Source: Synechococcus sp. CCY 9618
GTDB taxonomy: Bacteria > Cyanobacteriota > Cyanobacteriia > PCC-6307 > Cyanobiaceae
DNA length: 64,000 nt
Direction of reading: 5' to 3'
NCBI RefSeq assembly: GCF_019038415.1
Contig: NZ_JAFKRG010000040.1
Location: 56,943-120,942 of the forward strand
A program made the position numbers and the translations under genes. How positions within the stretch are numbered: the stretch's first letter is position 1; every line of letters starts with the position of its first letter. The notes under the pieces were generated by a model. The model did no database searches. It worked only from the letters and a program-made list of their open reading frames with translations, and was not told where the DNA came from. Shown here piece by piece: positions 24,814 to 33,614 of the stretch.

Positions 24814-26940
24814 ATGACATCCAGCCAGAGCGATGCCGCCACGGACGCCCGGGCCTGCCTGCTGCGGCTGGCGCCCTATCTGCTGGGCCGGGCCCGACGG
24901 GGCGTCGTCGGCAGCAGCCGCTACGCCCAGAAACTGCGGGACGCGATCCGCACCGCCGCCGCCGATGGCACGGCCCGGCCGGTGCTGATCAGCGGCGAAC
25001 CGGGCCTGGAGAAGGACAACCTCGCCGCCCTGATCCACTTCGGCTCGGCGGCCCGCAAGCAGCTGCTGGTACGGATCAACTGCGCCCTGCTGCGTCCCGA
25101 CGGCGCCGAACTGTTCGCCGCCGCCGGCGATGGGGTGGCCCTGCTCGACTGCATCGGCAACGGCGGCCTGCTGCTGGATCAGATCGATCGCGCCGCCCCT
25201 GCTCTGCGGCCGGCCCTGCTGGAGCTGGCCCGCAGCGGCCGCTGGCGGTCGCCGGAGGGGGGCCGGGCCGAACACGTCTTCGCCGGCCGGGTGTTCCTCA
25301 CCGCCGAGAAGAGCGAGCCCGACTTCGATGCGATCTGCTGCCACATCCGGGTGCCCCCCCTGCGGGTGCGGCGCCAGGACCTGGGCGAGTGGCTGCGCTA
25401 CGGCGTGCGCCAGAAAGCCCTCAGCCTGGGCTGGAGCCGGCCACCCAGCGTGGGCGAGGGGATGGTGAAGCGGCTGCAGGGCTACGACTTCCCCGGAAAC
25501 GTGCGGGAGCTGCTGGTGCTGATCGACCGGGCCCTGCGCCAGTGCAGCGGTGCCCATCCCGAGGAACTGCCTGAGGACGTGTTCTGGACCGAGCGGCGGC
25601 CCCAGCGGGCCCGCTTCGACCTCTGGCGCTGGAAGCCCCAGCTGCGGGAGTCGATGCGCTCACCCCGGTTCTGGAACGCCCTGCTGTTCGGCCTGGTGAG
25701 CTGGGTGTTCGTGCTGGTGAACCTGTGGCTCTGGTGGGGTCCCCAGGACCGGGCCCACAACGGCGGCCTCAACCTCTTCTGGGCCTGGTGGTGGCCCCTG
25801 ATCCTGCTGAGCTTCCCCCTGGTGGGCCGACTGTGGTGCTCCTTCTGTCCGTTCATGGTCTGGGGGGAGATCAGCCAGCGGCTGGGCCGGCACCTGGGCC
25901 TGCAGCCCGCCCGCTGGCCGCGGGGCGACACGGACCGCTGGGGGGCGCCGGTGCTGGCGGCAGGTTTCGCGGCGATCCTGTTGTGGGAGGAACTGGGCGA
26001 CCTGCGCAACAGCGCCTGGCAGAGCAGCACCCTGCTGCTGCTGATCACCGCCGGCGCCGTGGTCGGTTCGCTGCGCTTCGAGAAGCGCTTCTGGTGCCGT
26101 TACCTCTGCCCTGTGGGGGGCATGAACGGCCTGTTCGCCAAGCTGGCCATCAGCGAACTGCGGGCAGAGGCGGGCACCTGCAGCGGCAGTTGCAGCAGCT
26201 ATGCCTGCTTCAAGGGCGGTCCAGCGGAAGGGGAGGGGCTGGCGACAGCCGGCTGCCCCCTGGGCACGCACCCGGCCCACCTCGACGACAACCGCAACTG
26301 CGTGCTGTGCCTCACCTGCGCCCAGGCCTGCCCGCACCGGTCGGTGCAGGTGCGCCTGCGGCCCCCCGCCGCGGACCTGCAGAGGGACATGGCCCCGCCG
26401 ACCGGGGAAGCGGGTCTGATCCTGGTGCTGGCCGGGGGCTTCAGCCTGCACTACTGGCAGCAGCTGCTGGGGAGGCTGTCCCTGGCGCCGGCCTCCCTGG
26501 CCGAGGGCGCCCTGCTGCCCAGGCTGGCGTTCGCCGCCCTGGCCCTGGCCCTGCCCGCCAGCCTGTGGCTGGTCCTGCGGCCCCTGGTGAGCCGCCTGCG
26601 GCCGGCAAGCTCCAGCTGGCTGCTGCTCTACGGCCTGCTGCCCCTGCTGTGGTCCCTGCTGCTGGCCCAGCATCTGGCCACTGGCATGGCGGAGGCGGGG
26701 CTGCTGCTGCCGGTGAGCACCCGGACGTTGTGGCCGGAACTGGCCGCCGGGCTGCCCGCCTGGCGCGCCGATCCCCACGTGATCGCCTTCTGCCAGAGCC
26801 TGGCGGTGCTGGTGGGGGCAGCCGGATCGCTGCTGATGCTGAAGCGTCTGTTCCAGCTCAGCCTCTGGAGCGGCCCGACCCTGGCCCTGACGGGCCTGGT
26901 GATCGGCCTGGCCACGGCGGGCCGCTGGCTGGTGGCCTGA
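24814..26940 (+). CDS. degenerate sigma-54-activator AAA domain fused to NosR/NapH-like polyferredoxin membrane protein
   Basis: 708 residues. Residues 1-260 align with the AAA+ domain of sigma-54 activators. The P-loop reads GEPGLEKDN, Walker B is LLLDQID and PGNVRELL is kept, but the GAFTGA sigma-54-contact loop is absent. Hydrophobic helices begin near residue 287. FeS elements follow: WCSFCPF (about 348), FWCRYLCPVGG (about 428), CSGSCSSYAC and a full ferredoxin motif CVLCLTCAQACP (about 496). More helices run to the C-terminus. Cyanobacteria lack sigma-54, so the AAA part must do something else. A role in membrane redox chemistry or sensing is inferred; donor and acceptor are unknown. 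Confidence 0.85.
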   Translation: MTSSQSDAATDARACLLRLAPYLLGRARRGVVGSSRYAQKLRDAIRTAAADGTARPVLISGEPGLEKDNLAALIHFGSAARKQLLVRINCALLRPDGAELFAAAGDGVALLDCIGNGGLLLDQIDRAAPALRPALLELARSGRWRSPEGGRAEHVFAGRVFLTAEKSEPDFDAICCHIRVPPLRVRRQDLGEWLRYGVRQKALSLGWSRPPSVGEGMVKRLQGYDFPGNVRELLVLIDRALRQCSGAHPEELPEDVFWTERRPQRARFDLWRWKPQLRESMRSPRFWNALLFGLVSWVFVLVNLWLWWGPQDRAHNGGLNLFWAWWWPLILLSFPLVGRLWCSFCPFMVWGEISQRLGRHLGLQPARWPRGDTDRWGAPVLAAGFAAILLWEELGDLRNSAWQSSTLLLLITAGAVVGSLRFEKRFWCRYLCPVGGMNGLFAKLAISELRAEAGTCSGSCSSYACFKGGPAEGEGLATAGCPLGTHPAHLDDNRNCVLCLTCAQACPHRSVQVRLRPPAADLQRDMAPPTGEAGLILVLAGGFSLHYWQQLLGRLSLAPASLAEGALLPRLAFAALALALPASLWLVLRPLVSRLRPASSSWLLLYGLLPLLWSLLLAQHLATGMAEAGLLLPVSTRTLWPELAAGLPAWRADPHVIAFCQSLAVLVGAAGSLLMLKRLFQLSLWSGPTLALTGLVIGLATAGRWLVA

Positions 26941-27292
26941 GCGCGGGCCAGCGGCCATCTAGGAGGGCCGGCACGAAGCGCACCTGGCGCGGGCGGCCCA
27001 CGTAGACCCAGGCCCAGCGGCCGTCGGCAAGGGCCATGGGGAGGCGGTCGTAAAGCCGGGGGTAGCCCTCCAGCCGGTCCAGCCGCGCCAGGGCCTCCCC
27101 CATGAGGCGAAAGACCTCCCCCCACACCGCGCCACCGCCCGGGATCGCCATGGGGAAGGGGCCCAGGTCATGGAGCACCAGCCCCTCGATCGCCGCTTCC
27201 CCCTCGAAGCTGCAGCCAGCCAGCCAGTGGTGGTTGCAGAAGCCGCGCTTGAGGGTTCCGTAGACGAAGACCAGCTCCGGGTTCCGGTTCAC
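26858..27292 (-). CDS. gamma-glutamylcyclotransferase-fold protein
   Basis: 144 residues. The signature VFVYGTLKRG (residues 8-17) and LEGYPRLYDR (catalytic-type Glu near residue 75) identify the GGCT/AIG2-like family, which cleaves gamma-glutamyl amines or peptides. Start GTG 27292. The last 35 residues are a low-complexity Pro/Gly/Ser tail, and the 3' end overlaps the convergent membrane-protein gene by 83 bases; the tail may be an overrun after loss of the original stop. Confidence 0.8.
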   Translation of the reverse strand: MNRNPELVFVYGTLKRGFCNHHWLAGCSFEGEAAIEGLVLHDLGPFPMAIPGGGAVWGEVFRLMGEALARLDRLEGYPRLYDRLPMALADGRWAWVYVGRPRQVRFVPALLDGRWPALRPPASGPPWPGRSPGPSGPGSGRSRG

Positions 27293-27352
27293 GGGTGGGG
27301 CCAGGGAAGGGGGAACCGGTCGCCATAATGAACTCGCTTTGCCCGACTTTCC

Positions 27353-27436
27353 ATGACCATCGCCCTTCTCGTGGCGCTGCTGGGCTCGCTGGTGTTGATG
27401 GGCTGGATCGTCAAGCGCCTGGAAAAGGCCTCCTGA
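27353..27436 (+). CDS. 27-residue single-pass membrane peptide
   Basis: ATG 27353 to TGA 27436. Residues 2-20 form one hydrophobic helix, followed by the basic-amphipathic tail KRLEKAS. Size and topology resemble small subunits of photosystem or cytochrome b6f complexes, but the sequence fits none I remember (PetL, PetN, PsbX, Psb30, PsaM). A CATAAT box at 27324-27329 lies 23 bases upstream. Coding status rests on the start, clean helix and promoter-like box only. Confidence 0.5.
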   Translation: MTIALLVALLGSLVLMGWIVKRLEKAS

Positions 27437-27465
27437 TGCGGTAGCTCTCCCCCGGGGGATACTGC

Positions 27466-29056
27466 GTGAACCACCTCCCCCGGGCCCTGCAGGGCCGGCG
27501 GGGCCGGCTGGCCCTGCGGCTGGTGAGTCTGCTCACGGCCATGGTGGGGCTGATCGATCTGCTGGCGGCGATGACTCCCGCCCTGCCCGAGCGGATGGCC
27601 CTGCTGGAGGAGCTGTTCCCGCTGGAGGTGCGGGTGGGGGCGCGGCTGTTCGGGGCCTTTGCCAGCTTCCTGCTGTTCAGCCTCGCCTTCCACCTGCTGC
27701 GCCGCAAACGCCAGGCCTGGCAGCTCACCTGCCTGCTGCTGAGCGCCTCGATCGTGTCCCACCTGCTGACGGGCCTGGACGTGGAGGAGAGCCTGGCCAG
27801 CGGCGGCCTGCTGCTGTTGCTGCTGTGGATGCGGCCGTTGTTCACCGCCGGATCCGACCGGCCCTCGGTGGTGCAGGGGGTGCGGGTGCTGGTGCTGGCG
27901 GTGCTGTTCACCCTGGCCTACGGCAGTCTCGGCTTCTACCTCCTCGACCGTCACGACGCGGTCAACTTCAACGGGGTGGAAGCCATCGGCCAGACCCTGG
28001 CGATGTTTTTCGGAGACGACGCCACCGGCCTGGTGCCGCTCACCCCCCATGGACGCCACTTCGCCGGCTCGATCCAGCTGATCGGGGTGGCCACCATCGG
28101 CTAGGCCCTGGTGATGGTGCTGCGGCCGGTGCTCCAGCCGGCCGGCGCGAGCGAGGCGGAGCACCGGGAGGCGGCCGCCATCGTGGAGGCCCATGCCCAG
28201 GCGTCGCTGGCGGCCTTCACCCAGCTGCCGGACAAGACCCTGTTCTTCAGCCCGTCCCGCCGCAGCCTGGTGGCCTACGGAGCCCGAGGCCGGGGAGCGA
28301 TCGCCCTGGGGAATCCGGTGGGGCCCGCCGAGGAGCGACGCGAAACGATCGCCGCCTTCCGCGACCACTGCTTTGGCAACGACTGGCAGCCCGCCTTCTA
28401 CCAGACCCTGCCGGACCACCTGGATCTCTACCGGGAGCTGGGGTTCCGGACCCTGAAGATCGGTGAGGAGGGGATCGTCGATCTGGCGGCCTTCAGCCTC
28501 AAGGGAAAGGCGGCCGGCCCCCTGCGCACCCCCCTCAACAAGCTGCGCAAGCTCGGCCACAGCGTGGAGGTCCATGGGGCGCCGCTGGGCGATCCACTGA
28601 TCGAGGAGCTGCGGCCGATCAGCAGGGAGTGGCTGCAGCGGATGAAGGGGGCGGAGAAGATGTTCTCCCTGGGCTGGTTCGATCCCGACTACTTGCGCGG
28701 CACGGAGATCGCCCTGGTCCGCACCCCGGCGGGGGCGATCAGCGCCTTCGCCAGCCTGCTGGTGGGGGTGCGCCCGGGCGAGGTGGCGATCGACCTGATG
28801 CGCAGCCGCACCGACCTGGAGCCCGGCACGATGGACGTGCTGTTCATCTCCCTGCTGCAGCACGACCAGGAGGCCGGCTTCAGCCGCTTCAACCTGGGGC
28901 TCTCGGCCCTCTCCGGCCTCGGCGACAGCCAGGAATCCCCGCGGCTGGAGAAGGCGATGGCCGGGCTGGCGGATCACCTCGACCGCTTCTGTGGTGCTGG
29001 CGCTGGTGCGGCTGGATGCAGGGGACCGGCTGCTGGATTACCTGCGTCTGGGCTGA
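27466..29056 (+). pseudogene. decayed MprF-type (phosphatidylglycerol lysyltransferase-domain) gene
   Basis: GTG 27466 opens a frame coding for several membrane helices and then a DUF2156/LPG-synthase domain. It is interrupted by an in-frame TAG at 28102-28104 (ILE-GLY-stop-ALA-LEU), where the same frame continues to 29061 with clear family sequence (KTLFFSPSRR, NPVGPAEER, GEVAIDLMR, MDVLFISLL). After HLDRF (about 28989) the expected conserved C-terminal stretch is missing. The natural ending ALVRLDAGDRLLDYLRLG appears in the next frame (28991-29056), so a deletion with frameshift has occurred too. Two lesions make it a probable pseudogene. Intact members add amino acids to phosphatidylglycerol or work as flippases. 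Confidence 0.85.
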
Positions 29057-29877
29057 TCTAGCCCCTCGGCGGCAATCCAGTCGACGATGGCGCTGTTGAC
29101 CACCTCGGCCTGCTCCACCATCAGCACATGGCCGGCGTCCGGACGATGCAGGTGACGGCCCCGCACGAAGCGGGCCGCCAGGTCGTCCCCCATGGCCTGG
29201 CTGAACATGGGATCGCGACCGCCGCTGAGCACCAGGGCCGGAACGTCGCTCCAGGGGCCCGGGTCGGGGCGGCGGTGGAAGTCGTAGCCCCAGAAGATCT
29301 CCATGGAGCGGTAGGGCTCGGCGGTCACCGGGATCGGCGATTCGGCGCAGAAGCGATCCAGCCGGGGATTGCCCGGGTTGCCCATGCCGCGGCGATGGAG
29401 AGCCTGGAACGCGGGCAGCCGGAACAGGTGCCGTCCCGCCGACCCCATGGCGCGCACCAGGGGCCGCTCCCACCAGGGATCCAGCTCGTGGGTGCCGCCG
29501 GCGATCAGCACAAGGCCCCGCACCGGCCGGCGCCGGGCCCACTCCAGGGCGAGCGGCACTCCATAGCTATGGGCACAAAGAAGGGGAGCGTCGATGCCGA
29601 ACCGTTCCAGCAGCCGGGCCAGATCGCGCCCGTGGCGGCCGATCGAATAGCGGCGGCTGGGGCTCGACTGGCCGTGGCCGGCCAGGTCGCAGGCCAGCCA
29701 CTGCCAGCGCCGCTCCCGGCAGAGCTCCACCTGGGGTCGCCAGTTGAAACGGTTGCCGAGGGCGCCGTGAAGGAACACCAGGGCCGGGGGGCCACCCGGG
29801 CCGTGGGCCACCTGGAGCGTCATCCCCCGGCGCAGGCGGCAGGCTTCCCCCTGCAGGGGATCGGAGGAGGCCGTCAC
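29038..29877 (-). CDS. alpha/beta-fold hydrolase
   Basis: 279 residues. FLHGALGN forms the oxyanion region (about residue 36), AHSYGVP is the nucleophile elbow (Ser about 105), with an Asp in GGRDPMF (about 228) and His in DAGHVL (about 255). Substrate unknown. GTG 29877 overlaps the stop of the phzF-type gene (GTGA), so it is coupled; ATG 29823 is an alternative start. Last of the four-gene minus-strand cluster. Its end overlaps the broken mprF-type gene. Confidence 0.88.
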   Translation of the reverse strand: MTASSDPLQGEACRLRRGMTLQVAHGPGGPPALVFLHGALGNRFNWRPQVELCRERRWQWLACDLAGHGQSSPSRRYSIGRHGRDLARLLERFGIDAPLLCAHSYGVPLALEWARRRPVRGLVLIAGGTHELDPWWERPLVRAMGSAGRHLFRLPAFQALHRRGMGNPGNPRLDRFCAESPIPVTAEPYRSMEIFWGYDFHRRPDPGPWSDVPALVLSGGRDPMFSQAMGDDLAARFVRGRHLHRPDAGHVLMVEQAEVVNSAIVDWIAAEGLDQPRRR

Positions 29878-30707
29878 CCGTCGAGGGGGCGGACCTGGCC
29901 CGCCACCCGGATCGAGCCGCCGGGTTCTGCCGGGATGCCGGCCTCCAGCAGGGAGCGGCAACCCATGTCCTCCCCCTGCACCACCGTGATCCGGCCGCCA
30001 TGGGGCCAGCCCCGCTGCTGCAGATAGCCGGCCAGGGCGGCGGTGGCCGCACCGGTGGCCGGGTCCTCGTAGACCCCGCCGATGGCGAAGGGGTTGCGGC
30101 TGTGAAACCTGCGTGGATCTTCCGCCCACACCAGCAGGATCGTCAGCACCCCCGCCTCCCGCATCAAGGCGAGTCCCGCCGTCATCTCGTAGTGCATGGC
30201 CGCCAGGGCGCGGCGGCTGCCCAGGGGCAGCAGCAGGTGGTCGGCGCCGCCATGGACGATCGCCGGCGGCAGGGCGGGATCCAGATCGCCTGTGCCATAG
30301 CCGAACAGGGCCAGGGCCTCCGCCAGCGGCTCCGGCTCCAGGGGGCGGCTGCGGGTGGGGGGCGACTGGAGGGCGGCGCTCCAGCGCGCTCCCTCGCGCC
30401 GGCCTTCCACGGTGATGGCGGCGTCGTTGAGCATGAGGGGAAAGATGCCGTCGCCCAGGCGCTCGGCCAGGGCCGCCCCCAGGGCGACGGTGGCGTGGCC
30501 GCAGAAGGGCACCTCGGCAGCGGGGGAGAAGTAACGCACCCGCCAGCCCTCCCCCTGCGGGGCGGCGAACACGGTTTCCGAATCCCCCACCGCGGCGGCG
30601 ATGCGCTGCATTTCCGCCGCTTCGGGCAGGTGCTCGCCGATCACCACCCCGGCGGGATTGCCGCCCCGGTCGCCGTCACTGAAGGCCGCCAGGCGCTGGA
30701 CGTTCAT
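29874..30707 (-). CDS. PhzF-family isomerase/epimerase-like protein
   Basis: 277 residues. It has the two-lobed PhzF pattern: FSDGDRGGNPAGVV at the N-terminus, GDSETVF with the catalytic-type Glu (about residue 43), FCGHATVALG, and later DPATGAATAALAGY. Family members isomerise or epimerise small metabolites; the substrate here is unknown. The ATG at 30707 begins 14 bases after the mgtE-type stop. Confidence 0.88.
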   Translation of the reverse strand: MNVQRLAAFSDGDRGGNPAGVVIGEHLPEAAEMQRIAAAVGDSETVFAAPQGEGWRVRYFSPAAEVPFCGHATVALGAALAERLGDGIFPLMLNDAAITVEGRREGARWSAALQSPPTRSRPLEPEPLAEALALFGYGTGDLDPALPPAIVHGGADHLLLPLGSRRALAAMHYEMTAGLALMREAGVLTILLVWAEDPRRFHSRNPFAIGGVYEDPATGAATAALAGYLQQRGWPHGGRITVVQGEDMGCRSLLEAGIPAEPGGSIRVAGQVRPLDG

Positions 30708-30721
30708 GGCCGCGGGGGTAC

Positions 30722-31696
30722 TCAGAGCAGTCTGCTGGCCAGGCCGAAGTAGAGGGCGATCGAGGTGATGTCGGCCACCGCCAGGGTGAGGGGGCCGGAG
30801 GCGATCTTCGGGTCGATGCGCAGGGCGTGGAAGAGGGCGGGGATGGTGAGGCCGTAGAAGCAGGCGGCCGCCACGCTGAGCACGATCGTGGCGGCCACGA
30901 TCAGGGCCGCCGGTCCCATGCCCAGCCACAGCATCAGCACCAGGGCCACCAGGGCGGCGCAGGAGAACCCCAGCAGCAGGGCGGTGGTGAGCTCCCGCCG
31001 CAGGGAGCTGCGGTACCAGCGCCAGGTGGGCGGCGAGAGCTGCAGCGACTGGATCGAGACCGTCATGCTCTGGATGCTGACGCTCTCGCCCAGGGCCAGC
31101 ACCAGGGTGAGGAAGAAGGCCAGGGCGATGCTGCTGGCCAGGGTGAGCCGGAAGACACTCACCAGCAGGGCACAGGCCAGGCCGCTGGCGATGGTGGCCA
31201 GCAGCCAGGGAAAGCGGAAGCGGAAGGCCCGCAGGGGCGAGGCGCCGCGCACCTGGGAGACGCGGAAGCCCAGGGTCTCGAACAGGGCCGCCGCCTGGGC
31301 GGGCTGGTCGGGCAGGAAGTCCTCCTCGCTGAACATGGTCACATCGACCACGCCCACCACGTGCTGCTGGGCGTTCACCACCGGCAGGGCCAGGAAGCGG
31401 TGGTCCGCGAAGGCCTCGTGGGCCTCCAGGATTGTGGCGTCCTCCGCGATGGTCACCGGCCGGCGCACCATCAGGGCGGCCACCAGCGTGTCCTCTGGGG
31501 CCGAGAGCAGGCGCCGCAGGGGCAACACACCGATCAGGCGCCGCTCCTCGTCGAGCACGTAGAAGTAGACGATCCGATCGGCGATGTCGCGGCGGCGCAG
31601 GCTGGCCAGCGCCTCCGCCACGGTCTGGCGGGACTCCAGGCAGGCCACGGCCCGGCGGGCGATGCTGCTGATCGGCTGGTGGAGGGTGTCGAGCAC
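30722..31696 (-). CDS. MgtE-family magnesium transporter, short form
   Basis: 324 residues, start GTG. Two CBS domains come first (residues 1-130: LIGVLPLRR, VVGVVDVTMF), then five hydrophobic helices typical of the MgtE pore (ALGESVSIQSMTV, IVAATIVLSVAAA, TLAVADITSIALYF). The usual N-terminal superhelical N domain of MgtE is absent. Predicted role: Mg2+ uptake in the inner membrane gated by CBS-bound nucleotide or Mg2+. Nine bases after the NYN gene. Confidence 0.9.
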   Translation of the reverse strand: MLDTLHQPISSIARRAVACLESRQTVAEALASLRRRDIADRIVYFYVLDEERRLIGVLPLRRLLSAPEDTLVAALMVRRPVTIAEDATILEAHEAFADHRFLALPVVNAQQHVVGVVDVTMFSEEDFLPDQPAQAAALFETLGFRVSQVRGASPLRAFRFRFPWLLATIASGLACALLVSVFRLTLASSIALAFFLTLVLALGESVSIQSMTVSIQSLQLSPPTWRWYRSSLRRELTTALLLGFSCAALVALVLMLWLGMGPAALIVAATIVLSVAAACFYGLTIPALFHALRIDPKIASGPLTLAVADITSIALYFGLASRLL

Positions 31697-31705
31697 GGGG
31701 CGGCC

Positions 31706-32515
31706 TCAGTCGTCCTCCCGGGCGCGGACGTACACCACGGTGCGGTTGCCGCTGGGGGCCTCCCGCTCGTCCACGTCGAACAGGGAGGGGCAGCCCCGGA
31801 CCAGATCGGAGAGCTTCTTGTAGCCGTAGAGGCGGGTGTCGAAATCGGGCTGGATCTTCTGCAGGTAGCTGCCGAAGGTTCCCAGCTGGGTCCAGCCCGA
31901 TTCATCCACCGAGCGATCCAGGGCCTCCATGAGGAAATCGGCGGGAATCAGCGGATGGCCCGCCTCGGGCCGCTCGGCCTCTCGCTGCTGCCGGGGTTCC
32001 TCGGCTTCGGCGGCGCTCTCCTCCCGGCGGGCGGCGGTGCGCAGCACCTCGGTGAACAGGAACTTATGACAGGCGTTGCGGAAGGCGGCCGGTGTCTTCT
32101 CCTCGCCGAAGCCATAGACCAGCAGCCCCTCCTCCCGCAGCCGCACCGCCAGGCCGGTGAAATCGCTGTCGCTGGTCACCAGGCAGAAGCCATCGAAGCG
32201 CCGGGTGTACAGCAGATCCATCGCGTCGATTATCATTGTGCTGTCGGTGGCGTTCTTGCCCACGGTGTAGGCGAACTGCTGCATCGGCTTGATCGAGAAC
32301 TTGTTGAGCAACTTCTTCCAGGAGGCGCTCTCCGGCGAGGTGAAATCGCCATAGATGCGGCGAACGATCGCCTCCCCGAAACGGGCCACCTCCTCCAGCA
32401 CCGCCTCGATCACCGCGGCGCGGGCGTTGTCGGCATCGATCAGCACCGCCAGGCGCTTGCCGATGTCCTCACCGCCGCCGCCTCCCGCCGTCATGGCACC
32501 GGATGGGGATGTCAT
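31706..32515 (-). CDS. NYN-domain protein with C-terminal OST-HTH/LOTUS domain
   Basis: 269 residues. The NYN nuclease-like domain shows LIDADNARA (about residue 25), IIDAMDLLY and VTSDSDFTGL, the acidic set expected of PIN-like RNases. Residues about 190-265 (FLMEALDRSVDESG, QLGTFGSYLQKI, YKKLSDLVRG) match the LOTUS/OST-HTH RNA-binding domain. Probably RNA-directed; target unknown. Start 32515 is preceded by AGAGGG; ATG 32494 is an alternative. First gene of the cluster with mgtE, phzF and hydrolase. Confidence 0.88.
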   Translation of the reverse strand: MTSPSGAMTAGGGGGEDIGKRLAVLIDADNARAAVIEAVLEEVARFGEAIVRRIYGDFTSPESASWKKLLNKFSIKPMQQFAYTVGKNATDSTMIIDAMDLLYTRRFDGFCLVTSDSDFTGLAVRLREEGLLVYGFGEEKTPAAFRNACHKFLFTEVLRTAARREESAAEAEEPRQQREAERPEAGHPLIPADFLMEALDRSVDESGWTQLGTFGSYLQKIQPDFDTRLYGYKKLSDLVRGCPSLFDVDEREAPSGNRTVVYVRAREDD

Positions 32516-32606
32516 CCCTCTGCCCCCAAGGGCTTTCGACCCTACCCGCAGGGCCGCGTGTTCCCCGATGCCGCCGTCGCCCCGGGGGCCACGGAGAATC
32601 TGTGGG

Positions 32607-33614
32607 ATGGTTCTGCCGCTCGCCGCCGCACCGCCACCCCTGCTGCCCTGTCCTGCGGCGGCGGGCTGGGAGCTGGTGGCCCGCACCCGGCTGCCGCGAA
32701 CGGACCGTCAGGGCCAGCCTTCCGGTGGCTTCTCCGCCGCCAGCTACGCCCCCGAGCAGGATGCGCTGCTGCTGCTCAGCGATGCACCCGGGGGCAGCGT
32801 GAGCGCCTGGAGCGGCCTGCGGACCATGGACCGCCTTCCCCTGAGGCCCCTGTTCCGGCTGGAGCTGAAGGGATCAGCGGAAGCCGCGTTGCCGGCGGAG
32901 ATCGACGGCGAGGGGCTGGTGGTGCGCGCAGGCCGCCTCTGGGTGGCGAGCGAAGGGCGGCGCAGCGCCGCCAGGGAGGCCCAGCTGCTGGCCTTCGAGG
33001 CGGCAAGCGGCGAGCTGGTGGCGGCCTACCCCCTGCCGGCGGATTGGCAGCCGGCCCCGGGGCGGGGGCTCGCCGCCAACCGGGGCCCGGAATCCCTGGC
33101 CCTGCTGCGCCGGCCCGGGCAGCCGGACGCGCTGCTGATGGCTGCCGAATCGCCCCTGCTGCAGGATCCGCCCGGGCAGGTGAGGCTGCTGGCCTGGCGC
33201 CTGGGGCCCACCGGACCGGCGGCCCGCCCCCTGGCCCGCCTGGCCATTCCCGCCGCTGAGGGCTGGGGACTCACCGATCTGCTGGTGAGCGGCGGCTCCG
33301 ACTCGCCGCCGGGGTTGCTGGCCCTGCTGCGCCGCTTCCAGGCGCCCGATCGCTGGCAGGCGCTGCTGGCCCACTATTTGCTTCCCGAGGGCCGGGCCGA
33401 TCCGGAGGCGGTGCTGGAGCCCCTCAGTCGCTGGGATCTGCTGGAGGCCGGGCTGCCGCCCGACAACTGGGAAGCCCTGAGCCCAGGGCCCCTCCAGGCG
33501 GATGGGCGGCCGAGCCTGCTGCTGGCCGCCGACGACAACTTCAACCCGTTCCAGGACAACCATCTGGCCCTGCTGGTGCCCCGCCGCAGCACCCCCTGCC
33601 CTGCGATGCCATGA
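32607..33614 (+). CDS. phytase-like esterase family protein
   Basis: 335 residues with a beta-propeller pattern. Family features: NRGPESLAL (about residue 165), and the C-terminal NWEALSPGPL with ADDNFNPFQDNHLAL (about residues 308-323). These mark the family annotated as esterase-like activity of phytase. N-terminal residues are hydrophobic and Pro/Ala-rich (export likely; a start at an ATG slightly upstream is possible). The stop overlaps the ATG of phoX (ATGA), so both are co-expressed, suggesting joint release of phosphate from organic compounds outside the cytoplasm. Confidence 0.75.
   Translation: MVLPLAAAPPPLLPCPAAAGWELVARTRLPRTDRQGQPSGGFSAASYAPEQDALLLLSDAPGGSVSAWSGLRTMDRLPLRPLFRLELKGSAEAALPAEIDGEGLVVRAGRLWVASEGRRSAAREAQLLAFEAASGELVAAYPLPADWQPAPGRGLAANRGPESLALLRRPGQPDALLMAAESPLLQDPPGQVRLLAWRLGPTGPAARPLARLAIPAAEGWGLTDLLVSGGSDSPPGLLALLRRFQAPDRWQALLAHYLLPEGRADPEAVLEPLSRWDLLEAGLPPDNWEALSPGPLQADGRPSLLLAADDNFNPFQDNHLALLVPRRSTPCPAMP

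Noticed and set aside
30827..33259. 810-codon plus-strand open frame
   Set aside because: Complement of mgtE and the NYN gene; Gln/Gly/His-rich with no motif.
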